This document shows, in pieces, positions 1 to 6,749 of a stretch of DNA of 15,397 bases. Made by a program: the position numbers and the translations under genes. The notes under the pieces are model-generated. The model did no database searches and was not told the origin of the DNA. It worked only from the letters and a program-made list of their open reading frames with translations. Source of the stretch: JBBDMW01 sp040878005 (GTDB lineage: Bacteria; Chloroflexota; Dehalococcoidia; Lucifugimonadales; Lucifugimonadaceae); the NCBI GenBank assembly GCA_040878005.1, contig JBBDMW010000041.1, positions 1 to 15,397 of the forward strand. The letters are read 5' to 3'. Every line of letters starts with the position of its first letter. Within the stretch, counting starts at the first letter, position 1.

Positions 1-265
1 CCTATACTTGGCGGCCGCCTTGACGTGGAGCATTTAATTGTCGATTAGCCCTAGGCGAGAGACCATCAACGCACCACCACAAGTGGATATGCAGCCTCTC
101 GCTCCAGCCTGCGCCGAGCCTGGAGGAGGCGTATTACACAGCCCTTTCAACCATTACGACTTCCTAAACTCTGCCGACGACATCACAGGCGCGGCCTGAG
201 CAGAGCAGGGCGCACCCGAATACCTGCCGGCCAGCAGATTGAGCGCCTCGCCAACCCACCGCCCC
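1..265. other. Left-edge intergenic DNA downstream of fdhA
   Basis: No convincing gene is visible. A plus-strand frame open from base 1 closes at a TAG at 46-48, giving only 15 residues; it could be the tail of a gene outside the window, but this cannot be judged. Positions 102-125 hold a weak inverted repeat (CTCCAG/CTGGAG) without a T tract. It might be a stem downstream of the formate dehydrogenase transcript, but it lies about 140 bases past the stop. Confidence 0.4.
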
Positions 266-3067
266 TCAATCCGCGGCAGTCGTCGCCTCGCCCCCGGTGC
301 CTGGCACACCGTCCGCCTCCGCACCCAGCCTCTCCACCTTCACGGCGCACGCCTTGAACTCCGGCGTCTCCGTAATGAAGTCATACGCGTCGTTCGTCAG
401 GTCGTTCGTCCGCGTCAGTTCAGGGAACGCAAAGCTCATGAACACCGCGCCGCGGGGCGAGCGGTCCGTCACCTTTGCCGCAACCTTCAGGCTGCCGCGG
501 CGTGATGACACTCGCACGACCTCGCCATCGGCAATCCCCATCTCCGTCGCATCCGCCGGGTTGATCTCCGCCCACTCATGCGGCACCAGCACTTCGAACC
601 CGCTGGCCCGTCCGGTCTGTGTGCCGGTGTGATACGTCGACCGTCGGCGCCCCGTCGTCAGCACCAGCGGATACTCCGCATCGGGCTCCTCGGCAGGCGG
701 AATGTGGTCTACCGGGGCGAAGAAGCCAGGCATGCCGGACTCCATGTCATCCTTGTGCAGGTACTCCGTGCCGGGATGATCCTCGGTGGGGCAGGGCCAT
801 TGCAGCCCGCCCTCCTTTTCGAGCCGCTCATAAGTGATGCCGCCGTGTATTGGCGAGAGTCGCCGAAGCTCCTCCCACACGTCTTCCGGCGTCTCCATCC
901 ACTGCGGCACGCCCATGCGACGGAACAGCTCCAGCAGGATGTCCACATCTGGCCTGGCCTCGCCCGGCGGGTCCACAGCCCGCCGCACGCGCTGCACCCG
1001 GCGCTCGCTGTTGGCGAACGTGCCCTCAACCTCGGCGAACGAAGCGGCTGGCAGCACGACATCCGCAAGCTTCGCAGTGTCGGTCAGGAAGATGTCCTGC
1101 ACCACCATGAACTCGGCGGCCTCAAGTGCGTGCTGAGCGTGGTTGGCATGCGGGTCTGAGATGACCGTGTTCTCGCCCATCACGTACACGGCCTTGACCT
1201 TGCCCCGCACCATCTGGTCCATCGCCGTAATCTTGGTGATGCCCCGGCGCTTCGGCAGAGGCACGCCCCATGCCTGCTCGAACTTCTCCCGGACCCCCGG
1301 CCGCTCGACCTTCTGGTACCCGGGCAGGTCGGTCGGGATGCACCCGGCGTCGCCTGCACCCTGCACATTGTTCTGCCCGCGCAGCGGGTTCACCCCGGCG
1401 TTTGGCCGGCCAAAGTTCCCGCACAGCATCCCAAGGTTGCCGAGCGACTGCACATTGTGAGAGCCGCAAGAGTGTTCAGTGATGCCCAGCGTGTAGCAGA
1501 TGGCGGCCTTTGGCGATGCCGCTGCGTACTCCCGCGCCGTGGCTACGATGTCCTCCGGCGGCACGCCGCATATCTCTGATGCGAACTCGGGCGTGTACAT
1601 CTGCACGTGTTGGGCTAGCTGCTCAAACCCCTCGGTGCGTGACGCCACGTACTCCCGGTCATACAGTCCCTCGTTAATGATCACGTGGGCCATGGCGTTG
1701 AAGAACGCTATGTCTGTGCCAATCTTGATCTGTATGTGACGCTTGGCCCACTTCGTCAGCTCAATCTTGCGCGGGTCCACGACCACCAGCGTCGCGCCTC
1801 TACGGACCGCACGCTTCATGCGAAGCGATATGACAGGGTGCGACTCAGTGGTGTTGGATCCTGCCACCAGCAGAAAATCTGTCCCTGCCAGCTCCTCGAT
1901 GGAGTTGGTCATCGCACCCTTGCCAACCATGACCGCCAGACCGGCGACCGTTGGAGCGTGTCAAGTGCGTGAACAGTTATCGACGTTGTTGGTGCCCAGC
2001 GCCACCCTGGCGAACTTCTGCATGAGGTAGTTCGCCTCTGTTACCACGCGCGCCGACGCCCAGCACACAATGGCGTCCGGGCCTTCGTTGGCGATGATCG
2101 TCTTGAACTTGGAGGCCACCACGTCCAGCGCATAGTCCCAGCTTGCCCTGCGCAGCGTGCCGTTCTCACGCACCAGAGGGAACTTCAGCCGTTCTCCGCT
2201 CCGCACAAACTCCCACGATGCGAACTGGCCTTTCACGCACAGCGAACCCCGGCTCGGCGCCGAGAAGTCAGGCTCTGCTCCCACGACCTCATCATCCTGC
2301 GACAGCAGGTGAATCCCGCAGCCCACGCCGCAGTACGGGCATATCGTTTTCGTCCGCTCAAGCTTTGTGGCGTCAGTCTTGCCGACTATCTTGCGGTCGG
2401 TGAGTGCGCCGGTCGGGCAGGTGTTGATGCACTGTCCGCAGAAGGTGCAGGGCGAATCAAGCAGGTCGTTGTTGAAGAACGAAAATATCTTGCTGGACTG
2501 GCTGCGCCCATCCACAGTGATGGCGGCGGCCTGCTCCCAGTCGTTGCATATGTTCGTGCAGCGGTAGCAGGCTATGCAGTAGTCGTAGTCCCGCTGTATG
2601 AACGGGTTCGGGTCGTCAGCCTTCTCCCTGGTCTTCAGCCTGGGGAACCGGTCCCACTTCGCTTCGTACTCCTGCACCGCAGCGTGAAGCTCGCACGTGC
2701 CGAAGGAGTTGCACTTCGGGCAGTCTGATGGCGGCGGCGTCTCCGAAAGCAGCATCTCAAGCAGCGTCCGACGATAGTCCCGCAGGGCATCCGTGTGCGT
2801 GTCCACCGTCATCGCATCGTCGGCGAATGCCGTGCATGAGGCCACGGTCTGCTTTCGACCGTCCACCTCAACCTCTACAAGGCACATCCTGCAGGTGCCC
2901 TGCGGCCCAACGCGCTCGTCATAGCAAAGGGTCGGCACATCGAAACCGGCCTCCCGCACCGCGTCCAGCACCCGGCCTCCCTGTGGACACCCAACCGCAA
3001 CGCCGTTGACCTCTACGTTGAGGGTCCTGGTCTTCCTCTCGCCGTCTGCTGTTGAGACCATCATCAC
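266..3067 (-). CDS. fdhA: Selenocysteine-containing formate dehydrogenase catalytic (alpha) subunit, NAD-type with N-terminal Fe-S domains
   Basis: Catalytic subunit predicted to oxidise formate to CO2 at a molybdopterin site and pass electrons through Fe-S clusters, in the cytoplasm. It has 933 residues if the UGA at 1961-1963 is read as Sec369. Domains: 2Fe-2S ferredoxin (Cys48, 59, 62, 78); a NuoG-like Cys motif (116, 119, 125); two 4Fe-4S sites (Cys164/167/170/174 and 207/210/213/217); the molybdopterin Fe4S4 site (Cys243/246/250/277, Lys279); Sec369-His370 in SRT-U-HAPTVAGL; Arg563 in NPLRGQNNVQG, matching the conserved active-site Arg; and a dinucleotide-binding C-terminal domain at about 798-914. 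AGGAG precedes three consecutive ATG codons; the second or third may be the true start. The usual NuoE/NuoF-like partners are not in the window. A two-gene or frameshift reading is unlikely, because frame and homology continue perfectly through the UGA. Confidence 0.94.
1923..1963 (-). promoter_or_regulatory. UGA selenocysteine codon with bacterial SECIS-like hairpin
   Basis: The in-frame TGA (complement of 1961-1963) is followed within the coding sequence by a hairpin. A 5-bp lower stem (CCAAC/GTTGG) carries a 3-base bulge, then a 7-bp upper stem (GGTCGCC/GGCGGTC, with two G-T pairs) closes on the loop GGTCT at 1938-1942. From memory, E. coli fdhF has the same GGUCU loop at the same codon distance, where GGU is the eighth codon counting UGA as the first. 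This is the signal bound by SelB. That the organism carries selA, selB, selC and selD is inferred; none is in the window. Confidence 0.87.
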
Positions 3068-3116
3068 GCTCCTGCCGCTTGCACAACCCGCGGATCAGGG
3101 GGCTGCTTGGCCCCAC

Positions 3117-3122
3117 AGTATA
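3117..3122 (-). promoter_or_regulatory. Possible -10 box for fdhA
   Basis: TATACT reads on the minus strand about 50 bases before the fdhA start, in the gap after the DedA gene. No convincing -35 lies at 16-18 bases, so fdhA may equally be read through from the DedA gene 99 bases upstream. Confidence 0.3.
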
Positions 3123-3148
3123 GGGCCTTTGCATGCGTGGGGAGCGAT

Positions 3149-3165
3149 GCCACCAGTACGGTGGC
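3149..3165. repeat. Short hairpin just after the DedA stop codon
   Basis: GCCACC and GGTGGC form a perfect 6-bp stem with a 5-base loop, starting immediately downstream of the DedA-family stop. It has no T tract, so it is more likely an mRNA stability or processing stem between two co-transcribed genes than an intrinsic terminator. Confidence 0.4.
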
Positions 3166-3166
3166 T

Positions 3167-3832
3167 CTAAACGGCCCCCCGCCGTTCTTCGCGTATCTCC
3201 TTGATGCGCCGCCACACAAACCATGACACCAAACCCAGCGCGCCAATGATGATCGGTATGTCGAAAGGCTTCGTGACTTCCCGGATCTCGTCGTAGTTCT
3301 CGCCCAGCAGGTACCCGCCGAGCGCCAGCCCGAACGTCCACGGGAACGCCCCCAGGAACGTGTAAATGCTGAACTTGAGTATGTTCATACGGGCGATTCC
3401 CGCCGGTATGGAGATGAACCCGCGCACCCCCGGAATCATGCGCGCAATGAATATCGTCAGTTCCCCGCGTGTGGCGAACCAGTGGTCCGCCCGCACCAGG
3501 TCCTTGCGCGTAATAAGGAAGAAGTGCCCGTACCGCTCAATTAGAGGGCGCCCGCCCGCGCGCGCGAGGAAGTACTCAGCCAACGACCCCAGTAGACTCC
3601 CCACTGCACCGAACAGACCGGCCATGAACACCCACGGCAGGCCCAGTCCGTGGTCCAGCACTAGCTTCCACCCGGCCAACGGCATGATCACCTCGCTGGG
3701 CAGGGGAATGGCGGTGCTCTCTATCGACATCAGGACAACGACGCCGAACCAGCCGAAGAACTCGTAGACATCCGTGGAAAAAGCGAGGACGAACTCCTCA
3801 ATGACATGGATGAGGTCATTTACGAACTCTAT
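3167..3832 (-). CDS. DedA-family (VTT/SNARE-associated domain) inner-membrane protein, apparent AUA start
   Basis: Polytopic membrane protein of the DedA family, linked to lipid-carrier or phospholipid handling and membrane homeostasis; the specific substrate is not evident. With the AUA start it is 221 residues, the usual family length. Visible family marks are the ESTAIPLPSE motif (Glu38, Glu47), the small-residue-rich helix AGLFGAVGSLLGSLAEY, and ARMIPGVRGFISIPAG with Arg131 and Arg137. These match the functionally important Glu39/Arg130/Arg136 of E. coli YqjA, as I recall them. A charged C-terminal tail follows the last helix. The first ATG (3728-3730) would remove the conserved N-terminal helix; the upstream open frame has no ATG, GTG or TTG. 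ATA at 3830-3832 sits 8 bases after GGAGGT (3841-3846), hence this start. It is on the same strand as fdhA, 99 bases upstream of it. Confidence 0.88.
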   Translation of the reverse strand: MEFVNDLIHVIEEFVLAFSTDVYEFFGWFGVVVLMSIESTAIPLPSEVIMPLAGWKLVLDHGLGLPWVFMAGLFGAVGSLLGSLAEYFLARAGGRPLIERYGHFFLITRKDLVRADHWFATRGELTIFIARMIPGVRGFISIPAGIARMNILKFSIYTFLGAFPWTFGLALGGYLLGENYDEIREVTKPFDIPIIIGALGLVSWFVWRRIKEIREERRGAV

Positions 3833-3883
3833 GGCGTTTTACCTCCGGGCGGCATTCCAGCCTGCCCAGGAACATCATGAAAA

Positions 3884-3912
3884 CGGGAGCCAGCGACTCA
3901 AGCCGGCTCCCG
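3884..3912 (-). terminator. Intrinsic terminator on the minus strand, upstream of the DedA gene
   Basis: On the minus strand a perfect 8-bp stem CGGGAGCC/GGCTCCCG with a 13-base loop is followed directly by TTTT. It ends about 38 bases before the DedA Shine-Dalgarno. It either ends an unrecognised minus-strand transcript or acts as an attenuator in the DedA leader. On the plus strand it lacks a T tract. Confidence 0.6.
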
Positions 3913-4526
3913 ATATGCAGAGCATGTACCGCGGAGTCTAGCACGACACCGGGCGGACGAATGTGGTGACGACGGTCCATAAATCGTGACTGATCCCTCA
4001 CAGTTTTACGTCGCCTTACAGCATCGGGTTCCACAGTCATTAGCGAACAGGGCCGCCTGAACTGCCGACGCGCCAGGAGCCACGGAGAGCGCTTTCGCCC
4101 AGTGAAAACTACCTCGGGTACGTCAGCGCCCGCCCCAGCTACCTCTTTGAAACCGGCCTCGACGGATCACGTCTGTGTCGGCAGGAAAAGACGCGCCTTC
4201 AGCCGGGCTTGCTACCGTCCGCCCGGAAGTACAGCCTCACCCTAGTCAAGGCGCATCAACAGGGGCGGGCAGGGCGGTGAAAAGCAGCGGCCACAGCGGC
4301 ACATCCATCGCGCAAAAAATGCACATACCCGGCGCGACGCCCGCGTCGTTCAACGACACCCCGCTTCGCGTTTTCAACCATCCGTACACGCACTCTGTAC
4401 ACAACCAGCGCACAAACCCGCAGGCTTAATGCGCAGCCGCAGCCCCGTCCATGTCCAAGAACAATCCAATCTCAAAGACCGAAGGATGAAAAGGCTGACG
4501 ACTAGCCAAAGTCAGAAATAAAGAAG
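3913..4526. other. Gene-poor stretch between the DedA leader and the 11-bp repeat array
   Basis: About 600 bases with no gene I can support. Short open frames on both strands (for example 3816-4040 minus and 4175-4429 plus) lack recognisable protein features and good ribosome-binding sites. Small inverted repeats occur (CCGGGC/GCCCGG at 4204-4226) and a direct GTACAC pair at 4384-4402. No tRNA, riboswitch core or mobile-element end was recognised. Composition becomes more AT-rich after about 4490. Confidence 0.5.
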
Positions 4527-4592
4527 GAACAAGTATTGAACAGGTATTAAACACGTCCGGAAACGGTTCTAAACAAGTATTTGACCAGTTTC
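4527..4592. promoter_or_regulatory. Array of 11-bp direct repeats, probable OmpR/PhoP-type operator
   Basis: Five consecutive 11-base units with no gaps start at 4527, 4538, 4549, 4560 and 4571: GAACAAGTATT, GAACAGGTATT, AAACACGTCCG, GAAACGGTTCT and AAACAAGTATT. A weaker sixth unit runs from 4582. Units 1, 2 and 5 are nearly identical. The 11-bp phasing places each unit on the same DNA face, as in direct-repeat sites of OmpR/PhoB-family response regulators. The array runs into the -35 box TTGACC, as expected for an activator that contacts RNA polymerase there. The regulator is not identified. Confidence 0.6.
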
Positions 4593-4610
4593 GCTCACGT
4601 CCATTACTCT
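4581..4610 (+). promoter_or_regulatory. Candidate promoter for the small HTH gene
   Basis: TTGACC (4581-4586), an 18-base spacer and TACTCT (4605-4610). The weak -10 fits an activator-dependent promoter driven by the adjoining 11-bp repeats. Transcription would leave a leader of about 145 bases before the HTH gene. Confidence 0.45.
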
Positions 4611-4630
4611 TTCACGTGTCGTCATGAAAG
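4609..4630. repeat. Inverted repeat at the predicted transcription start
   Basis: CTTTCA and TGAAAG are separated by 10 bases and cover the expected start site of the promoter just upstream. It could be an operator for a repressor or a 5'-end hairpin. The 5' arm lies within TTTCACGTG, which resembles the GTGAAA/TTTCAC palindrome before the cytochrome gene. Confidence 0.35.
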
Positions 4631-4680
4631 CATTTCCCTCTCATCTGGTCTATGGAAGTGGTGGAAACGGGTGGTGTGGG

Positions 4681-4743
4681 TCGAAGGCCGTGCAGCAGGG
4701 GCCTGCGCTAAGCTTCGATCAACCGCGGTTTGCGGTGCCGCGG
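4681..4743 (+). promoter_or_regulatory. Structured 5' leader of the HTH gene
   Basis: Several stems are possible in the predicted leader: TCGAAG/CTTCGA (4681-4686 with 4713-4718), AGGCC/GGCCT (4685-4689 with 4700-4704) and CCGCGG/CCGCGG (4723-4728 with 4738-4743). The last stem ends just before the Shine-Dalgarno. The first two share bases and would exclude each other. No known riboswitch class was recognised. Confidence 0.3.
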
Positions 4744-4762
4744 CATGGAGGGTTGCCACTTA

Positions 4763-4993
4763 ATGACCATGAAGAAGACCACGAAGATGCTCGACGCGGA
4801 GAGGAAGATCCGCAGGCCCCTTGAAAAGGCTCTGCCTGAGATGGTGAACGAGATGGGGCTCACCGGCGCAGCGAAGCGCCTGGGCGTTAGCAAGGCTACT
4901 CTCAGCTACTGGCTCCTCAAGCTGGGCATCCAGATGCGCAGGGTAGCCCTCGCCCCCGGCGAAACCATCGAGGTGAAGCGCACCAGCGATTAA
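4763..4993 (+). CDS. Small helix-turn-helix DNA-binding protein (Fis-like HTH)
   Basis: A 76-residue basic protein that is essentially one helix-turn-helix. Residues about 28-56 carry the pattern GAAKRLGVSKATLSYWLLKLGI-like, close to the C-terminal HTH of Fis and NtrC-type activators, where a short turn (LGVS) joins the support helix to the recognition helix. The N-terminus is Lys/Arg-rich and the tail is short and polar. No sensor or partner domain is present, so it is probably a stand-alone DNA-binding or nucleoid-type protein. The start is the ATG 10 bases after GGAGGG (4747-4752); an ATG two codons later and the upstream ATG at 4730 are less well placed. It is monocistronic or leads into the cytochrome gene 165 bases on. 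Its target is unknown. Confidence 0.75.
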   Translation: MTMKKTTKMLDAERKIRRPLEKALPEMVNEMGLTGAAKRLGVSKATLSYWLLKLGIQMRRVALAPGETIEVKRTSD

Positions 4994-5066
4994 CTCGCGG
5001 CACACAGCCACGCCATCCCAGACCCGCGCTCCCAACCCGGCCGCGCCAATGTCGGACGTGTTATCC

Positions 5067-5101
5067 TGTGAAAGGTTTCACGAACGCTCCGGGTCTATAA
5101 T
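5067..5101 (+). promoter_or_regulatory. Promoter of the cytochrome c gene with CRP/FNR-like palindrome
   Basis: A perfect TATAAT (5096-5101) is preceded not by a TTGACA-type -35 but by the palindrome GTGAAA-GG-TTTCAC (5068-5081). In context this reads TGTGA-N6-TCACG, one base from the CRP-family consensus TGTGA-N6-TCACA. Its centre is about 33 bases before the predicted start, closer than the usual class II position of -41.5. It could therefore repress, or activate from an unusual position. Confidence 0.6.
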
Positions 5102-5158
5102 TTCAGTAGCCGGGCGCCCTTAACTGCACGCATTAACAAGACCGGAGGTCTGACCAAG

Positions 5159-5638
5159 GTGTCGCGCAAACGGTTAGGCAGCCTGATGGCTGTCATGATA
5201 TCGGGAGTCTTGATCTTCTCCGCCTGTGGAGAAGCAGAAGAGCCTCCCGCAACGATGGTCCCGTTCAGCCCAACGCCAGCAGCCCCGTCCACGCCCACGC
5301 CGGACCCGGGCGGCGAGCCCACGCAAACCCCGCAGGAGACGCCGGAGCCAATCGATGGAGACCCCGTGGCTGGCGAGGCGCTTTTTACATCGGCAACACA
5401 CGCCTGCTCCACCTGTCACTCAACCGGAACCGATACGGTGCTTGGTCCCGGCCTTGCCGGAGTAGAAGAAAGGGCGGAAACCCGGGTTCCGGAACTTTCC
5501 GCTGACGAGTACCTTGAACAGTCGCTGCGGGAGCCGGGAGCTTATGTTGTAGACGGCTTCCCAGCCGTAATGCCCACCTTCGCACATCTCAGCGACCAGG
5601 AGCTCGCTGACCTGATCGCCTACCTGAAAGAACTCTAG
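5159..5638 (+). CDS. Lipoprotein c-type cytochrome (monohaem, class I)
   Basis: Predicted membrane-anchored, extracytoplasmic electron carrier of 159 residues. A basic N-terminus and hydrophobic stretch end in the lipobox-like FSAC with Cys23 as the lipidated residue; Phe at -3 is less usual than Leu. Residues about 35-64 are a Pro/Thr-rich linker. The haem domain starts near 68 (PVAGEALFTS), with the attachment motif CSTCH (Cys83, Cys86, His87). The probable distal ligand is Met138 in FPAVMPTF, followed by the C-terminal helix LSDQELADLIAYL typical of class I cytochromes c. The start is GTG, 10 bases after GGAGG (5144-5148). It has its own promoter and ends at a strong terminator, so it is probably transcribed alone. 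The electron donor and acceptor are not evident; the nearby formate dehydrogenase is cytoplasmic-type and need not be its partner. Confidence 0.9.
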   Translation: MSRKRLGSLMAVMISGVLIFSACGEAEEPPATMVPFSPTPAAPSTPTPDPGGEPTQTPQETPEPIDGDPVAGEALFTSATHACSTCHSTGTDTVLGPGLAGVEERAETRVPELSADEYLEQSLREPGAYVVDGFPAVMPTFAHLSDQELADLIAYLKEL

Positions 5639-5664
5639 CGGTCACCCGCCACGCAGAACGACAA

Positions 5665-5699
5665 AAACGCCCCGCTTGGCTCAGCCCGGCGGGGCGTTT
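5665..5699. terminator. Bidirectional intrinsic terminator between the cytochrome gene and larB
   Basis: A perfect 11-bp stem, AAACGCCCCGC/GCGGGGCGTTT, with a 13-base loop lies between two convergent genes. A-rich DNA precedes the stem and TTT closes it, so it can end transcripts from both sides. Confidence 0.85.
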
Positions 5700-5767
5700 C
5701 GCGTCATGACGCAGATCCAGATGTGCCGCGAACCGTTGGCTCACAAACCCGCCGACTAACCTGCCCC

Positions 5768-6535
5768 TCAGCCGCCATCGCGCCCTGCGCCGGCTATGAT
5801 CGCCGCCTGGTACCCCGCAGAAAACCCGTTGTCTATGTTCACCACGGATACCCCGGCCGCACACGAGTTCAGCATCGCCAGCAGTGCCGCCAGGCCATTG
5901 AAGCTCGCCCCGTAGCCCACGCTCGTCGGCACGGCTATTACAGGCGCAGCCACCAGTCCCGCAACCACGCTCGGCAGCGCTCCCTCCATTCCGGCCGCCA
6001 CCACTATCACCCGTGCCCGCCGCAGGTCCTCCAGCCTCGCCACCAGGCGGTGCAGCCCCGCCACGCCCACATCCGTGATCCGCTGCACCCTGCACCCCAT
6101 CAGCGTGGCCGTCACCGACGCCTCCTCCGCCACCTTCTGGTCGGAGGTGCCCGCCGTAACAACGGCCACGCCCTCAATGTGCGGCTCGACCCCCCGGCGG
6201 TCGGCCCACACCAGGCCCGCTGTCTCGTTGAATACGGCCCCCGGCACCCGCTTCGTCACTTCATCGAATGCAGCCGCGTCCGTGCGCGTCACCAGCAGCA
6301 CGCCTGACCTTTCGAATATGCGTGACCCAATCTCGGCGATCTGCCCGGGCGTCTTGCCCGTGCCGAAGACGACTTCCGGGAAGCCTGTGCGGGACTGGCG
6401 CTCGTGGTCCAGCAGGGCAAACCCCAGGTTCTCTGTTGGGCCCCCGACCGCCGAAAGCCGCCGCGATGCCTCCTGCGGCGTCACAGCGCCCGCCGCAACC
6501 TGCTCAAGCAGTTCCCGTACCTCTGGCTCGTTTAT
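5768..6535 (-). CDS. larB: LarB, pyridinium-3,5-biscarboxylate mononucleotide synthase (nickel-pincer cofactor), apparent AUA start
   Basis: First enzyme of nickel-pincer nucleotide cofactor synthesis; it carboxylates and hydrolyses nicotinate adenine dinucleotide in the cytoplasm. With the AUA start it has 255 residues, the family norm. An N-terminal helical segment (RELLEQVAAGAVTPQEA) is followed by a PurE-like Rossmann domain: VTAGTSDQKVAEEA (about 126-139), AAGMEGALPSVVAGL, PTSVGYGASFNG, and LNSCAAGV with Cys225, matching the catalytic Cys221 of the Lactobacillus enzyme as I recall. A TTG at 6557-6559 gives 8 extra residues but lies only 2 bases after GGAG. ATA at 6533-6535 lies 6 bases after GGAGG (6542-6546), and the protein then begins like other LarB proteins. 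larA, larC and larE are not in the window. A lone larB suggests scattered pathway genes, or use of the cofactor by another LarA-family enzyme. Confidence 0.92.
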   Translation of the reverse strand: MNEPEVRELLEQVAAGAVTPQEASRRLSAVGGPTENLGFALLDHERQSRTGFPEVVFGTGKTPGQIAEIGSRIFERSGVLLVTRTDAAAFDEVTKRVPGAVFNETAGLVWADRRGVEPHIEGVAVVTAGTSDQKVAEEASVTATLMGCRVQRITDVGVAGLHRLVARLEDLRRARVIVVAAGMEGALPSVVAGLVAAPVIAVPTSVGYGASFNGLAALLAMLNSCAAGVSVVNIDNGFSAGYQAAIIAGAGRDGG

Positions 6536-6673
6536 GGGATGCCTCCATCGCCGGACCAACGCTCCGGCAGTTCAACTTTCACTCTCATCCAGCCGATTCT
6601 AATGAAATTCGTCGCCGTACCCCGCAAAAACCCGCCAGTTGGCACTTGACCGCACTGCTCAACCTCGTGCAAA

Positions 6674-6703
6674 TTGACGATGGCTTGTGTTCGTTCCTAT
6701 ACT
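6674..6703 (+). promoter_or_regulatory. Sigma-70-type promoter of dnaN
   Basis: TTGACG (6674-6679), an 18-base spacer and TATACT (6698-6703), 46 bases before the dnaN ATG. This is the best -35/-10 pair in the window and shows that dnaN has its own transcript start rather than depending on an upstream dnaA. Confidence 0.75.
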
Positions 6704-6749
6704 CGCCACACTATCTTGTATAAAAGCGATTATCTCCAGAGGTCAGCGC

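Noticed and set aside
1..48. Possible C-terminus of a gene entering from the left
   Set aside because: Only 15 codons are open and nothing in them identifies a protein.
297..1460. Plus-strand open frames antisense to fdhA
   Set aside because: They are high-GC shadows of the minus-strand gene, with no recognisable protein features or binding sites.
266..3067. Reading the formate dehydrogenase as two genes or as a frameshifted/nonsense pseudogene
   Set aside because: Frame and family sequence continue without shift across the UGA, the codon sits at the known Sec position, and a SECIS-like hairpin follows.
3816..4040. 74-codon minus-strand open frame upstream of DedA
   Set aside because: It runs through the terminator hairpin and the DedA leader, overlaps the DedA start, and has low-complexity basic composition with no family resemblance.
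4175..4429. 84-codon plus-strand open frame
   Set aside because: No Shine-Dalgarno, no recognisable features, and composition like translated non-coding DNA.
4611..4620. CACGTG palindrome
   Set aside because: A single 6-bp palindrome is expected by chance in this length of DNA; only the larger CTTTCA/TGAAAG repeat around it was kept.
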